A stretch of 64,000 nucleotides of DNA from Actinomycetota bacterium. Its GTDB lineage: Bacteria > Actinomycetota > UBA4738 > HRBIN12. Below the pieces are notes generated by a model. That model saw only the letters and a program-made list of their open reading frames with translations, was not told where the DNA came from and did no database searches. Below, one piece after another: positions 53,238 to 61,819 of the stretch. The stretch's first letter is position 1. Every line of letters begins with the position of its first letter. The stretch lies in the NCBI GenBank assembly GCA_035640355.1, contig DASQWI010000011.1, forward strand, positions 237,846-301,845, read 5' to 3'. Made by a program: the position numbers and the translations under genes.

Positions 53238-53278
53238 ACGTCGGTCGTTACGGCGAAACCGGAGGTAGGCACACGATC

Positions 53279-53707
53279 ATGAGAGCCATCAGGAACCGCG
53301 TCTCGCGGGAGGAGGGAGTGGCGGCAGTTGAGTTCGCCCTCATCCTGCCGGTTCTTGCTCTGCTCCTGTTCGGAACCCTCGAGTTCGGGCGGGTGTGGAG
53401 CCAATACCAGCTGTATCAGGGCGCGGCCCGAGAGGGCGCGCGCTGCGCGGCGGTCAAAGTCGACAGCAGCTGCGTCATCCAGGACGAGATCAAGCGGGCG
53501 GCAGAGCCGTTCACGGTGACCAACCCCGCTGACGTCAAGATCATCGGCGGGCCATCCGGCCCATGCACGACGTCGACCGTGGGACAGGACGTTCAGGTTT
53601 CGTGGCAGCAGGACCTCGAGCTCAACATCCCGTTCTGGAACAACGTGAAGTTGACCCCGACCGTCAAGGCGGTATTCCGATGCGAAGGATCAGGTGGTGG
53701 AGTATGA
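53279..53707 (+). CDS. tadE: TadE-like minor pseudopilin
   Basis: A 142-residue protein with a TadE N-terminus: basic leader, EEGVAAVEFALILPVLALLLFGTLEFGRVW (about 12-41), the Gly-Val-Ala-x-Val-Glu-Phe signature that the prepilin peptidase cleaves. The outer domain has three to four Cys that could form disulfides. TadE-type pseudopilins help start or anchor the Tad pilus. The ATG at 53279 has a GGAGG 13 nt upstream, rather distant. The long hairpin lies just before. The last codon overlaps the next start (ATGA). Confidence 0.87.
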   Translation: MRAIRNRVSREEGVAAVEFALILPVLALLLFGTLEFGRVWSQYQLYQGAAREGARCAAVKVDSSCVIQDEIKRAAEPFTVTNPADVKIIGGPSGPCTTSTVGQDVQVSWQQDLELNIPFWNNVKLTPTVKAVFRCEGSGGGV

Positions 53708-54831
53708 GGCGGCTTCGCGACGAGGAGGGCGGTGCGGTCCTGGCGATCGTCGGCATCTCTCTGCTCGCACTGCTGGGCATGGTGGTGCTGACGTTCGACC
53801 TCGGGCGCGGCGTGGCTCTCAAGCGGAACATGGTGAACGCAGCCGATGCCGCCGCATTGGCCGCTGCCAGAGAGTGCGGCCTCGCCCACGGAACGGCCCC
53901 CGCCCAGACCGAGGCGAAGGATCTGATCGTCGACAACAATGGCTCGGCTACGCTGACGAACATCTCCTTCGATAGCGTGCCGCAGTGCAGCGGCGTCGCC
54001 TCGAATGGCGAGCGACAGGTAACCGTCACGGTCAGTGTGCCCCAGGACTACTTCTTCGCCCAGATTTTCGGGTTCAACAGCGGATCCGTCACGGCCTCCG
54101 CTACCGCGGAATGGACCCTCGGCCTGACGGGTCCGGCTCCACTCAGGATCGACCAGCTCAAGATCGACGAGTGCGAGGAAGATGGCGACCCGAACCCCGA
54201 TGGCACGATCGATTGCTACTTCACCTTCGAGAAGGGAGCGGCGCCCCTCAACAGTGACTGGGGATGGCTCAACCTCCCGGAGGGGTGGCCGGTCAAGGAC
54301 AAGGACACCAACCCCATGAACTGCGACTCGCAGAAGGGTGGTGCGAAGGACCTCAGCGGCTACATCGGTGCGATGGGCGGGATGGGGGCTCCGGGCCAGG
54401 AGTTCTCAGGCGGGCTGTGGGATCCCTCAGGTAATGGCATCCCTCCGACGTGGGTGTGTGGCGCGACCGGTCACAAGGCGACGAACGTCGCGGACATCCA
54501 GGACTGGGTGGACAACGTGGAGACGGCGATGGCAAACGGGACACTCGAGAGCGAGCCCGTCGTCCTATTCCCGGTCGTGGCCTGCGACACCGCGAAGGCG
54601 CCCGGGGATTCGACCTGTCGTCCATGGATGTACACGCCGGGCACGGCCTATCCGGTCGTCAAACTCCAAGGCTTCTACATCAAGGAAGCGTTGGACGGAC
54701 AGGACGCCAGAAGGAACCCCAACTGCGAGTTCACGCGCAACGGCGCGGACGTCTTCTGCGTCCACCTGCAGACGACCGGGCCCGACGCGCAGCCCACAGG
54801 TGGATCCGTTCAGGTCTGGCTCGTCGACTGA
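53704..54831 (+). CDS. TadG-like pilus assembly protein
   Basis: A 375-residue protein with a TadG/TadE-type N-terminus (EEGGAVLAIVGISLLALLGMVVLTFDLGR, about 7-35) followed by KRNMVNAADAAALAAAR, typical of the putative Flp pilus-assembly TadG family. The large outer part has paired Cys and an EF-like Asp-rich loop (DECEEDGDPNPDGTIDC). It ends with SVQVWLVD at a TGA. Past the TGA the same frame continues for 24 codons with a second VWLVD copy to a TAA at 54904-54906. The extra copy suggests a nonsense change or readthrough. It overlaps the tadE stop by 4 nt. Confidence 0.85.
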   Translation: MRRLRDEEGGAVLAIVGISLLALLGMVVLTFDLGRGVALKRNMVNAADAAALAAARECGLAHGTAPAQTEAKDLIVDNNGSATLTNISFDSVPQCSGVASNGERQVTVTVSVPQDYFFAQIFGFNSGSVTASATAEWTLGLTGPAPLRIDQLKIDECEEDGDPNPDGTIDCYFTFEKGAAPLNSDWGWLNLPEGWPVKDKDTNPMNCDSQKGGAKDLSGYIGAMGGMGAPGQEFSGGLWDPSGNGIPPTWVCGATGHKATNVADIQDWVDNVETAMANGTLESEPVVLFPVVACDTAKAPGDSTCRPWMYTPGTAYPVVKLQGFYIKEALDGQDARRNPNCEFTRNGADVFCVHLQTTGPDAQPTGGSVQVWLVD

Positions 54832-54963
54832 AGCTCCGCGAAGGTCTGGCTGGTCGACGAGAGCTCGGCCAGCCAGAGGCCGAAGGATCTGATCTCTGAC
54901 GGCTAAAGCTTGGCCGGACGTCGGCCGAAAGACACAAGCGACAACGCACAGGGGGGATGATTC

Positions 54964-55707
54964 ATGGTGAAGGGTAGAGCGCTCGTCGTGGTCTTGGCGT
55001 TGATCCTGGCCACGGTAGCGACCGCCGGGGTGTTCCTATACGCCCAAGGCTTGGAGAAAAGCGCGAACGAAGGCGGCGCGCAGGTCCAGGTCGTCGTGTC
55101 CGAGGTGGACATCCCGCCCAGGACGGACCTGAACTTGTTGATCAAGGACGATCTGTTCAGGACGATCCAGATCAACGAGGCCGCCTATGTCGACGGCGCC
55201 ATCACGTCGGTCGACCAGCTGGCGGACAAGAACAACGCCGTTGCGATCCTGGCCGGTGAGCAGATCCCGCAGGCCCGCATCACCGGGAACGTGCAGGGCG
55301 GGGCGCTCAGCATCCCCGACGGCATGGAGGCGTTGACCGTGTCGCTCGACGCTCCACGGGGCGTCGCCGGACTGATCAATACAGGCGACAAGGTGACGAT
55401 CTACTCAACCTTCAAGGAAGTCGCTCGCAAGGACGGGACGACCGAGACCGTCACCGTCGTCCTCGTTCCCACGGTCGAGTTGCTGGCGGTGCATCGTCCG
55501 CTGACGAGCACCGCGTTTGGCGGCGACAGTGAGGCGCAGGGCGAGCAGATTCCCGGCTCGCTTGCCGTCACCGTCGCTCTTACGCCCGAAGACGCGCAGC
55601 GCTTCGTCTTCTCGATGGAGACGGGGTCGACGTGGTTCGGCCTGCTGCCGCCGGACGCCAGTGGCGAGCCCATGAAGCCGATCACGGTCGCCCAGGTCGT
55701 TAAATGA
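54964..55707 (+). CDS. cpaB: CpaB/RcpC-type pilus assembly protein (SAF domain)
   Basis: A 247-residue protein with one N-terminal membrane helix (about 6-24) and an outer SAF domain (about 40-110) followed by a CpaB C-terminal domain. SAF signatures include VVSEVDIPPRTDLN and ILAGEQIPQARIT; the later LINTGDKVTIYSTF is typical of RcpC/CpaB. In diderms it works with the CpaC secretin and probably binds peptidoglycan; no secretin gene is in this locus, as expected in a monoderm. A GGGGGG stretch precedes the ATG. Its stop overlaps tadZ (ATGA). Confidence 0.93.
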   Translation: MVKGRALVVVLALILATVATAGVFLYAQGLEKSANEGGAQVQVVVSEVDIPPRTDLNLLIKDDLFRTIQINEAAYVDGAITSVDQLADKNNAVAILAGEQIPQARITGNVQGGALSIPDGMEALTVSLDAPRGVAGLINTGDKVTIYSTFKEVARKDGTTETVTVVLVPTVELLAVHRPLTSTAFGGDSEAQGEQIPGSLAVTVALTPEDAQRFVFSMETGSTWFGLLPPDASGEPMKPITVAQVVK

Positions 55708-56915
55708 CCCAGCAGCAAGTGATCGCCGTTGGGACGCCGCAGTCCTTCCGTTCCGCGCTCGCCCGATCGCTCGAGGTCGAGATCGACGCGGTCGGTTGGG
55801 TGCAAAGCGTCATCGCGGCCGAGGAGATCCTCTCGGAGCAGAACGAGCACACGGCCACGGTCCTGGTGCTCTCGCCGGAGGTGAAGGAGCCCGACGCGCT
55901 CGGTCTGGCCGAGTACGTGGGGCGAACCTCTCCGATGACCGCGATCATCGCCGTTCGGGAAAAGACCTCGAATGGTTTCTTCCCGACGGCGATGCGGGCC
56001 GGCATCCGCGACGTGGTGGATCTGACGCTCGGAAGCGACGAGCTCCGCGACGCCGTGGAACGCGCCATCCAGTGGACGGACAACGTCAGCAGCCTTCGCG
56101 GGGAGATGGCAGCCACACCCAGGCACCGGGGGTCGATCATCACGGTCTTCTCATCCAAGGGTGGTGTGGGGAAGACCTTCCTGACCACCAACCTCGCCGC
56201 GGCGCTGGCCGATGTCTCGAAGCAGGAGACGGCGGCGGTCGATCTCGATGTCGATATGGGAGACGTGTTCTCCTATTTCGGCCGCGAGCCTGCGAGGCAG
56301 ATGGCGGACCTGATCGCCCTGGGCGAGGGCGCGGACCGCGAGGCCGTGTTCGCAAAGGGGATCAAGCTTCACGAGCACCTGTGGGGATTCGGTGCCGTTC
56401 CCGACCCGACCGCGCAGCCGCCGGGCGGAGAGTCCGTGGGCAAGTTCCTTCGGGTTCTGCGTTCCAACTTCGCGTTCGTCGTGGTCGACGCTTCGGTCGA
56501 CTACACCGACCTGGCCTGGGCGTGCTTCGACCTGTCGGACGCGATCTGCCTGGTGACGGGTCTCGACATCGTGGGGGTCAAACACCTATCGAACGCACTC
56601 GAGACGCTGCTCTCGACCGGCCTACCGGCCGAGCGGTTCCGGCTCGTCCTCAACCGGGCAGACAGTCGCGTCGGTCTGGATGCGCAGGACGTTGAGCGCG
56701 TCATGAAGGTCCGGGTGGACACCAAGATCCCGTCCAGCCGTCTGGTCCCCACCTGTCTGAACAAGGGTCGACCGGTCGTGCTGGATCAGCCCGACTCCGA
56801 GGTCGCCGACAGCATCCGCCGGATGGCCACTCGGTTCATCAGCGCACCGTCCGTCGAGGAAGGTCATCCGACGCTTACACCTCCCCAGGGGAAATGGCGC
56901 TTCTTCAAGCGGTAG
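55704..56915 (+). CDS. tadZ: CpaE/TadZ-like pilus localisation ATPase
   Basis: A 403-residue ParA/MinD-family ATPase that places the Tad machine in the cell. An atypical receiver-like domain (about 1-125) precedes the deviant Walker A SKGGVGKT (151-158). Further ATPase motifs are DLDVDMGDV (about 185-193) and VVVDASVDYTD, with the Walker B Asp kept. The ATG overlaps the cpaB stop. It is followed by tadA after 30 bp, with a GGTAGGAGG-type ribosome-binding site in between. The family and role are clear; the polar or septal site it uses is not. Confidence 0.93.
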   Translation: MTQQQVIAVGTPQSFRSALARSLEVEIDAVGWVQSVIAAEEILSEQNEHTATVLVLSPEVKEPDALGLAEYVGRTSPMTAIIAVREKTSNGFFPTAMRAGIRDVVDLTLGSDELRDAVERAIQWTDNVSSLRGEMAATPRHRGSIITVFSSKGGVGKTFLTTNLAAALADVSKQETAAVDLDVDMGDVFSYFGREPARQMADLIALGEGADREAVFAKGIKLHEHLWGFGAVPDPTAQPPGGESVGKFLRVLRSNFAFVVVDASVDYTDLAWACFDLSDAICLVTGLDIVGVKHLSNALETLLSTGLPAERFRLVLNRADSRVGLDAQDVERVMKVRVDTKIPSSRLVPTCLNKGRPVVLDQPDSEVADSIRRMATRFISAPSVEEGHPTLTPPQGKWRFFKR

Positions 56916-56945
56916 GGCTCTTCTAGCCGGTAGGAGGACAAAGAC

Positions 56946-58262
56946 ATGTCGCTCGCAGAACGATTGGCAAAGTCAACTCAGAAGGACCGGATCTCGGAAG
57001 TTCGGGTTCGGGTCCAGGACCGTCTGGTGGAGACGCTCGGCCCCAAGCTCTACGACGCCTCGCTCTCCGACACCGAGCTCGAAGGCCTCGTCCACCAGCG
57101 CCTACGCGAGTTGCTCGACGAGGATGATGCGGGTCTCTCCGCGCAAGAGAAGCTGCTCATCGTTCGACAGATCGGGGACAGCGTGCTGGGGCTGGGCCCG
57201 CTCGAGACATTCATCCGCGACCCCGACATCACCGAGGTCATGGTGAATGGATACAACTCGATCTACGTCGAGCGCGCCGGCAAGATCTACTGGAGCGGCG
57301 CAAAGTTCCACGATGAGGGGCAGCTCCGCCGAACCATCGACAAGATCGTGGCGAAGGTCGGTCGCCGGGTCGACGAAGCGTCGCCCTACGTGGACGCGCG
57401 CCTTCCCGACGGCTCGCGTGTGAACGCGATCATCCCACCGCTTGCCATCGACGGCCCCTGCCTGACCATCCGGAAGTTCTCCGCCGATCCGTACCGGGCT
57501 GAGGATCTGATCTCGTTCGGCACGATTACCAAGGAGACCGTGGAGATGTTGGATGCCTGCGTCCGCGGGCGACTGAACATCTTGGTTTCCGGCGGGACGG
57601 GCGCAGGGAAGACGACGACGCTCAACGTGCTGTCGTCGTTCTTGCCCGACGACGAGCGGATCGTCACGATCGAGGACTCCGCGGAGCTCCGGCTCCAACA
57701 GCCACACATCGTGCGCCTCGAATCCCGCCCGCCCAACATCGAGGGCCGGGGCGAGGTGACGATCCGCGACCTGGTCCGGAACGCCCTGCGGATGCGCCCC
57801 GACCGGATCGTGGTGGGTGAGGTCCGCGGCGCCGAGGCCCTGGACATGATGCAGGCCATGAACACGGGCCACGACGGCTCGATCTCGACGGTTCACTCGA
57901 ACGCGCCGCGCGATGCTCTGTCACGCGTGGAGACGATGATGCTCATGGCCGGGATGGACCTTGGCATCAGGGCGATCCGCGAGCAGATCTCCTCTGCCCT
58001 GAACCTCATCGTCCACCAGGCCCGCATGAAGGACGGGGTGCGGCGCATCACGCACGTCACCGAGGTCGTGGGGATGGAGGGCGACATCATCACCCTTCAA
58101 GACCTGTTCCTGTTCGACTACAACGCCGGGATCGACGACGAGGGCAAGTTCAAGGGCGAGCTCAAGGCCACCGGCATCCGTCCACGTTTCGTGGATCGCC
58201 TGGCCGAGCGAGGCGTCCGGATCCCCGCGGAGGTCTTTTCGCCAGGGGGTCACCAATCATGA
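56946..58262 (+). CDS. tadA: TadA/CpaF secretion ATPase
   Basis: A 438-residue hexameric ATPase that drives Tad pilus assembly (and in some species retraction). An N-terminal all-alpha domain (about 1-110) precedes the PilT-like ATPase domain. Walker [10 protein letters not shown] is at 216-224, the Asp box is in [10 protein letters not shown], Walker B is in [12 protein letters not shown] and the His box is around [23 protein letters not shown] and [22 protein letters not shown] are CpaF hallmarks. The start ATG has a GTAGGAGG site. The stop overlaps the tadB ATG. Confidence 0.96.
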   Translation: MSLAERLAKSTQKDRISEVRVRVQDRLVETLGPKLYDASLSDTELEGLVHQRLRELLDEDDAGLSAQEKLLIVRQIGDSVLGLGPLETFIRDPDITEVMVNGYNSIYVERAGKIYWSGAKFHDEGQLRRTIDKIVAKVGRRVDEASPYVDARLPDGSRVNAIIPPLAIDGPCLTIRKFSADPYRAEDLISFGTITKETVEMLDACVRGRLNILVSGGTGAGKTTTLNVLSSFLPDDERIVTIEDSAELRLQQPHIVRLESRPPNIEGRGEVTIRDLVRNALRMRPDRIVVGEVRGAEALDMMQAMNTGHDGSISTVHSNAPRDALSRVETMMLMAGMDLGIRAIREQISSALNLIVHQARMKDGVRRITHVTEVVGMEGDIITLQDLFLFDYNAGIDDEGKFKGELKATGIRPRFVDRLAERGVRIPAEVFSPGGHQS

Positions 58263-59242
58263 TCGAAAAGATCCAAGAGCTCTTCGGTACGGACGCCTGG
58301 CTGACGCTGGTGCTGGGCGCCGCGTTCGTGGGGACGTTCCTGCTGGCCATCATGCTCCTGTCGATCGGGGAGAGGAGGCAGCGGCGGAGCCTTGCCTCCC
58401 GCATCCTCGGCCGAGGCGCAGACAAGAAGGCCAAGGAGACCACGTGGATGCCCGCGGGACTGGCCCAGGCGGGAGAGCGGGTGGCGGCCGTAGGCGGCTT
58501 CAGCGCTCGCTTGGACCAGAAGCTCGAACAAGCCGGCCTCCCCATGAGGGCCGGCGAGTTCGTCGCGCTCATCGCAGTCTGCGCTTTGGCCGGCGTGGTC
58601 CTCGCCGGTCTTCTGTTGCCGAACATCGTGTTCATGCTGTTGTTCGGCGTCGCGGCGAGCTTCATTCCATACCTGTGGCTCGCTCGCGCTCGGAGCAAGC
58701 GGCAGAAGAAGATGGGCGACCAGCTCGCCGACGTCCTTTCGATCTTGGCGAGCTCCCTCCGAGCGGGGCACAGCTTCCTCCAGTCTCTCGATCAGGTGGC
58801 CAGCGAGATCAGCGAGCCATCCGCCACCGAATTCCATCGGACGGTGTCCGAGATCCGATTGGGTCGGTCGATCGATGAAGCGATGATCGCGATGGCCGAC
58901 CGCGTTGGTAGCGAGGACATGCGCTGGGCCGTCATGGCCGTGAACGTCCAACGGGAGGTCGGCGGAAACCTGGCGGAGGTGCTCGACATCGTGGCCAGCA
59001 CCGTTCGCGAGCGTGCGTACATCCACCGTCAGGTGCGGGTTCTGTCGGCGGAAGGACGCTTCTCGATCGGTATCCTCATGGCGCTGCCGGTCGGCCTGTT
59101 CGCCTACCTGTCCCTCATCAACCCCGAGTACGTCAGCCCGCTGTTCACGCATCCCATCGGCCGCATCATTCTGGTCGCAGGGGCATCCCTCATGGTGGCT
59201 GGCTACTTCGTGATGAGAAAGGTCGTGAAGATCGATGTCTAG
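58259..59242 (+). CDS. tadB: TadB inner-membrane platform protein
   Basis: A 327-residue membrane protein of the T2SSF/GspF family. About four to five hydrophobic helices (about 15-38, 95-118, 120-140 and two near the C-terminus) bracket the cytoplasmic T2SSF domain (about 165-290), with LADVLSILASSLRAGHSFLQSLDQVASE and MRWAVMAVNVQREVGGNLAEVLD. It pairs with TadC to form the platform driven by TadA. It starts at ATG 58259 (overlap with tadA) and its end overlaps tadC by 8 nt, so the three form one translational unit. Confidence 0.93.
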   Translation: MIEKIQELFGTDAWLTLVLGAAFVGTFLLAIMLLSIGERRQRRSLASRILGRGADKKAKETTWMPAGLAQAGERVAAVGGFSARLDQKLEQAGLPMRAGEFVALIAVCALAGVVLAGLLLPNIVFMLLFGVAASFIPYLWLARARSKRQKKMGDQLADVLSILASSLRAGHSFLQSLDQVASEISEPSATEFHRTVSEIRLGRSIDEAMIAMADRVGSEDMRWAVMAVNVQREVGGNLAEVLDIVASTVRERAYIHRQVRVLSAEGRFSIGILMALPVGLFAYLSLINPEYVSPLFTHPIGRIILVAGASLMVAGYFVMRKVVKIDV

Positions 59243-60176
59243 CACTCTGTGGCTGGGGCTCGCGCTCATCGGAACGTTCTTCACGGTCTTCATGGTCGGC
59301 CTGCTGATCGAGATGGTGCTCAGCTCACGCCGTCACTACGTGTCGGTGTTGCAAACGCAGGTCGGGGACACGCCGGAGACACTGGCGAATCTCCGGGACG
59401 AGCAGCTCAGGAAATCGCCCCTCGAGCGGCTCGTGCTGCCGATGGCCGGCAAGCTGATCCGCTCGATCGTTCGCCACACGCCTCTGGACCTGTACGGGCG
59501 CACGAGCCGCCTGATCGTCCTGGCGGGGAACCCGCCTGGTTTGAAGGCGGAACGGGTGGTGGCGTTCAAGGTCGTCTTCGCCATCGTCGGCCTGGTAGCT
59601 GGGATGGCTATCAGCTCGGTGCTGCCGTTGCCGGGATCGGTCAAGGTGGCGGCGGCCGCTCTCTTCGCGTTCATGGGGTACACGATCCCGAGCGCCGCCG
59701 TCTCGGCGAAGGCCTCGAAGCGCCAGAAAGAGATCCGCAAGAATCTGTCCGACACGATGGATCTTCTCACGATCAGCGTTGAAGCTGGTCTCGGCTTCGA
59801 TGCGGCGCTCGCTCAGGTCGTCAGGAACGTTGAGGGGCCGCTGTCACAGGAGATCGCCCGGACGCTGCAGGAGATGCAGATCGGTGTGCACAGGATGGAG
59901 GCGCTTCGCAATCTCAGCGATCGGACCGACGTCGAGGAGCTGGACGGGTTCGTGCTGTCGATGATCCAGGCCGACAAGTACGGCGTTGGGGTCGCGAACG
60001 TGCTTCGTGGTCAGTCGAAGGAGCTGCGCCAGAAACGTCGTCAGCGTGCGGAAGAGACGGCTCAGAAGGTGCCGCTGAAGCTCCTGTTCCCCACGATCTT
60101 CATGGTCCTGCCGGCGCTGTTCATCGTGATCCTTGGGCCTGGCGCCATCAAGGTCTACGAGACGTTCTTCAAGTAG
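59235..60176 (+). CDS. tadC: TadC inner-membrane platform protein
   Basis: A 313-residue T2SSF-family membrane protein, the second half of the Tad platform. The domain motifs LSDTMDLLTISVEAGLGFDAALAQV and EMQIGVHRMEALRNLSDRTDVEEL are typical of TadC. Hydrophobic helices are near 5-25, 120-145 and at the C-terminus. The ATG overlaps the tadB end by 8 nt. It is the last recognisable Tad gene here. No TadV/CpaA prepilin peptidase, which Flp and TadE need, lies within the window, so it must be encoded elsewhere. Confidence 0.93.
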   Translation: MSSTLWLGLALIGTFFTVFMVGLLIEMVLSSRRHYVSVLQTQVGDTPETLANLRDEQLRKSPLERLVLPMAGKLIRSIVRHTPLDLYGRTSRLIVLAGNPPGLKAERVVAFKVVFAIVGLVAGMAISSVLPLPGSVKVAAAALFAFMGYTIPSAAVSAKASKRQKEIRKNLSDTMDLLTISVEAGLGFDAALAQVVRNVEGPLSQEIARTLQEMQIGVHRMEALRNLSDRTDVEELDGFVLSMIQADKYGVGVANVLRGQSKELRQKRRQRAEETAQKVPLKLLFPTIFMVLPALFIVILGPGAIKVYETFFK

Positions 60177-60318
60177 AGCGCAGCGGGATCGACACGGCGA
60201 TCGTGGCTGCCTATGTTCCGGCGGTCAGGTGAACGAGCGATTGATCACGTCGCCCTGGTGGGCTTGCTCTTCCCACGTCTCAGCGATGGACCTCGCTCGG
60301 CGAAGGAGATGATCGGTC

Positions 60319-60777
60319 ATGGACCTCAACCAGATTCTCAACGTCCTTCAGCAGACCTACGCAAATGAGTGGCAGGAAGTCCATCCGGTCGAGGTGAAGG
60401 GTCACGACTACCGGATCGTGTACAAGCCTGACGTCGCGCTCTCAGTTGCGTGGGGCACAACCGTCAACAGTGAGTACTCCGACGGATGGGTCGAGCGGTT
60501 CAAGGACAAGAAGGCGAGCTCGCACGTTGCCGAGATCATGTACAACGGCGCGGTCGTCTACCAGGAGTTCTACGTGAGCGTCGACGGCGGCCGCTGCCTG
60601 CTGCCCATGCCGAAGGAGCATTTCAAGCAACGTGACGTCCTCGCCGAACCGGAGGTCGATTACCTCTCGGTGACCAAGTGGGCAGTCGACTTTGTCCGCC
60701 TCCTCGACGAAATCGTTCAAGGTCCTCATGGGGAGTACGACAGCCACCTGCAGACGGCAGAGTTTCGCGTTCTCTAG
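60319..60777 (+). CDS. Soluble protein of unknown function downstream of the Tad operon
   Basis: A 152-residue cytoplasmic-looking protein with no signal or membrane segment. Aromatic- and charge-rich segments (DYRIVYKPDVALSVAWG, HVAEIMYNGAVVYQEFY, EVDYLSVTKWAVDFVRLLDEIVQG) suggest a mixed alpha/beta fold. I recognise no family. ATG 60319 has AAGGAG nearby upstream (around 60303). It follows tadC by 142 bp; I see no gene, terminator or clear promoter in that gap. Whether it belongs to the Tad transcript is unknown. Confidence 0.65.
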   Translation: MDLNQILNVLQQTYANEWQEVHPVEVKGHDYRIVYKPDVALSVAWGTTVNSEYSDGWVERFKDKKASSHVAEIMYNGAVVYQEFYVSVDGGRCLLPMPKEHFKQRDVLAEPEVDYLSVTKWAVDFVRLLDEIVQGPHGEYDSHLQTAEFRVL

Positions 60778-60883
60778 CTAGGCGTCCGGTCGTACCCGTC
60801 CATATCTTGTTGTCCAGTCATCGTGCACGGCCGCCCCGGCCGGGTTGACGAAGCGACTCAGCCACACGTAGACCGGGGACATC

Positions 60884-61771
60884 GTGTTCGATGGCTTCGA
60901 GGAGTTCGACATCGAGACCACGGCGACGTCGGTCCACGGACGCCGCGGCGGCGACGGTCCGCCGGTTCTGCTGCTGCACGGCATTCCAGAGACGCATCTC
61001 ATGTGGCATCGAGTGGCGCCACGGCTCGCCGAACGCTTCACGGTCGTCGCGACCGATCTCCGTGGCTTCGCTGACAGCGGCGCACCGGCGAGCACACCGG
61101 ACCACGCCCCGTACAGCATGCGCGAGATCGCGCTCGACCAGATCGAGGTCATGCGCTTGCTCGGCCACGAGCGATTCGCCGTAGTCGGTCACGATCGGGG
61201 AGCTCGTTGCGCCTATCGGATGGCGTTGGATCAGCCGGCGACGGTGATCCGGCTGGCTGTGTTGGACATCGTGCCGACCGGCGAGGTGTTCGGGCGGGCC
61301 GACAAGGACCTCATGCTCGCGGCTTGGGTGTGGTCGTTCCTCGCTGCGCCGGAGCCGGTTCCGGAGGCCCTGATAGCGGGTGCGCCTGACGTTTTCGTGA
61401 ACTACATGTTGGACGCATGGTCGGAACGACCCGATGCCTTCCCCGCGGAGCTTCGAGAGACGTACATCGAGAAATTCCGTGATCCCCGAACGATCCATGC
61501 GATCTGCGAGGAGTATCGGGCCTCGGCCACGCTGGATCGTCAGCTCGACGAGGCCGATCGAGGCACGCGCCGGATCGAATGTCCGGTCATGGTCCTTTGG
61601 AGCTCTTCGGGGCCATTCGACCGCTGGGATCCGCTCGAGGTCTGGCGGATATGGGCGGACGACATCCGGGGTGGGTCGATGGCGGCGGGCCACTTCCTGC
61701 CCGAGGAAGCTCCCGAGGAAACGGCTGAGCGACTTCTCGACTTCCTCGATGAGGATCTACGGAAACAATAA
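60884..61771 (+). CDS. Alpha/beta hydrolase, haloacetate dehalogenase-like
   Basis: A 295-residue alpha/beta-hydrolase. The oxyanion region LLHGIPETHLMWHRVAPRL, the nucleophile Asp in VVGHDRGARCAYRMA and the His in AAGHFLPEEAPEE fit the fluoroacetate dehalogenase/epoxide hydrolase group. The pattern HDRGAR matches haloacetate dehalogenases; halogenated substrates are not shown by context, so other ester or epoxide substrates are possible. It starts at GTG 60884. The preceding 106 bp hold nothing I can support. It converges on the secreted metalloprotease, 48 bp away. Confidence 0.87.
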   Translation: MFDGFEEFDIETTATSVHGRRGGDGPPVLLLHGIPETHLMWHRVAPRLAERFTVVATDLRGFADSGAPASTPDHAPYSMREIALDQIEVMRLLGHERFAVVGHDRGARCAYRMALDQPATVIRLAVLDIVPTGEVFGRADKDLMLAAWVWSFLAAPEPVPEALIAGAPDVFVNYMLDAWSERPDAFPAELRETYIEKFRDPRTIHAICEEYRASATLDRQLDEADRGTRRIECPVMVLWSSSGPFDRWDPLEVWRIWADDIRGGSMAAGHFLPEEAPEETAERLLDFLDEDLRKQ

Positions 61772-61819
61772 GGAGACCGAACGTTCGCCTGATCGATGTC
61801 CCATCTCTTTCCTACGCGA

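Noticed and set aside
54829..54831. TGA as a selenocysteine codon in the TadG-like gene
   Set aside because: No selenocysteine insertion hairpin or selenoprotein context is evident; a duplicated tail with a nonsense change is simpler.
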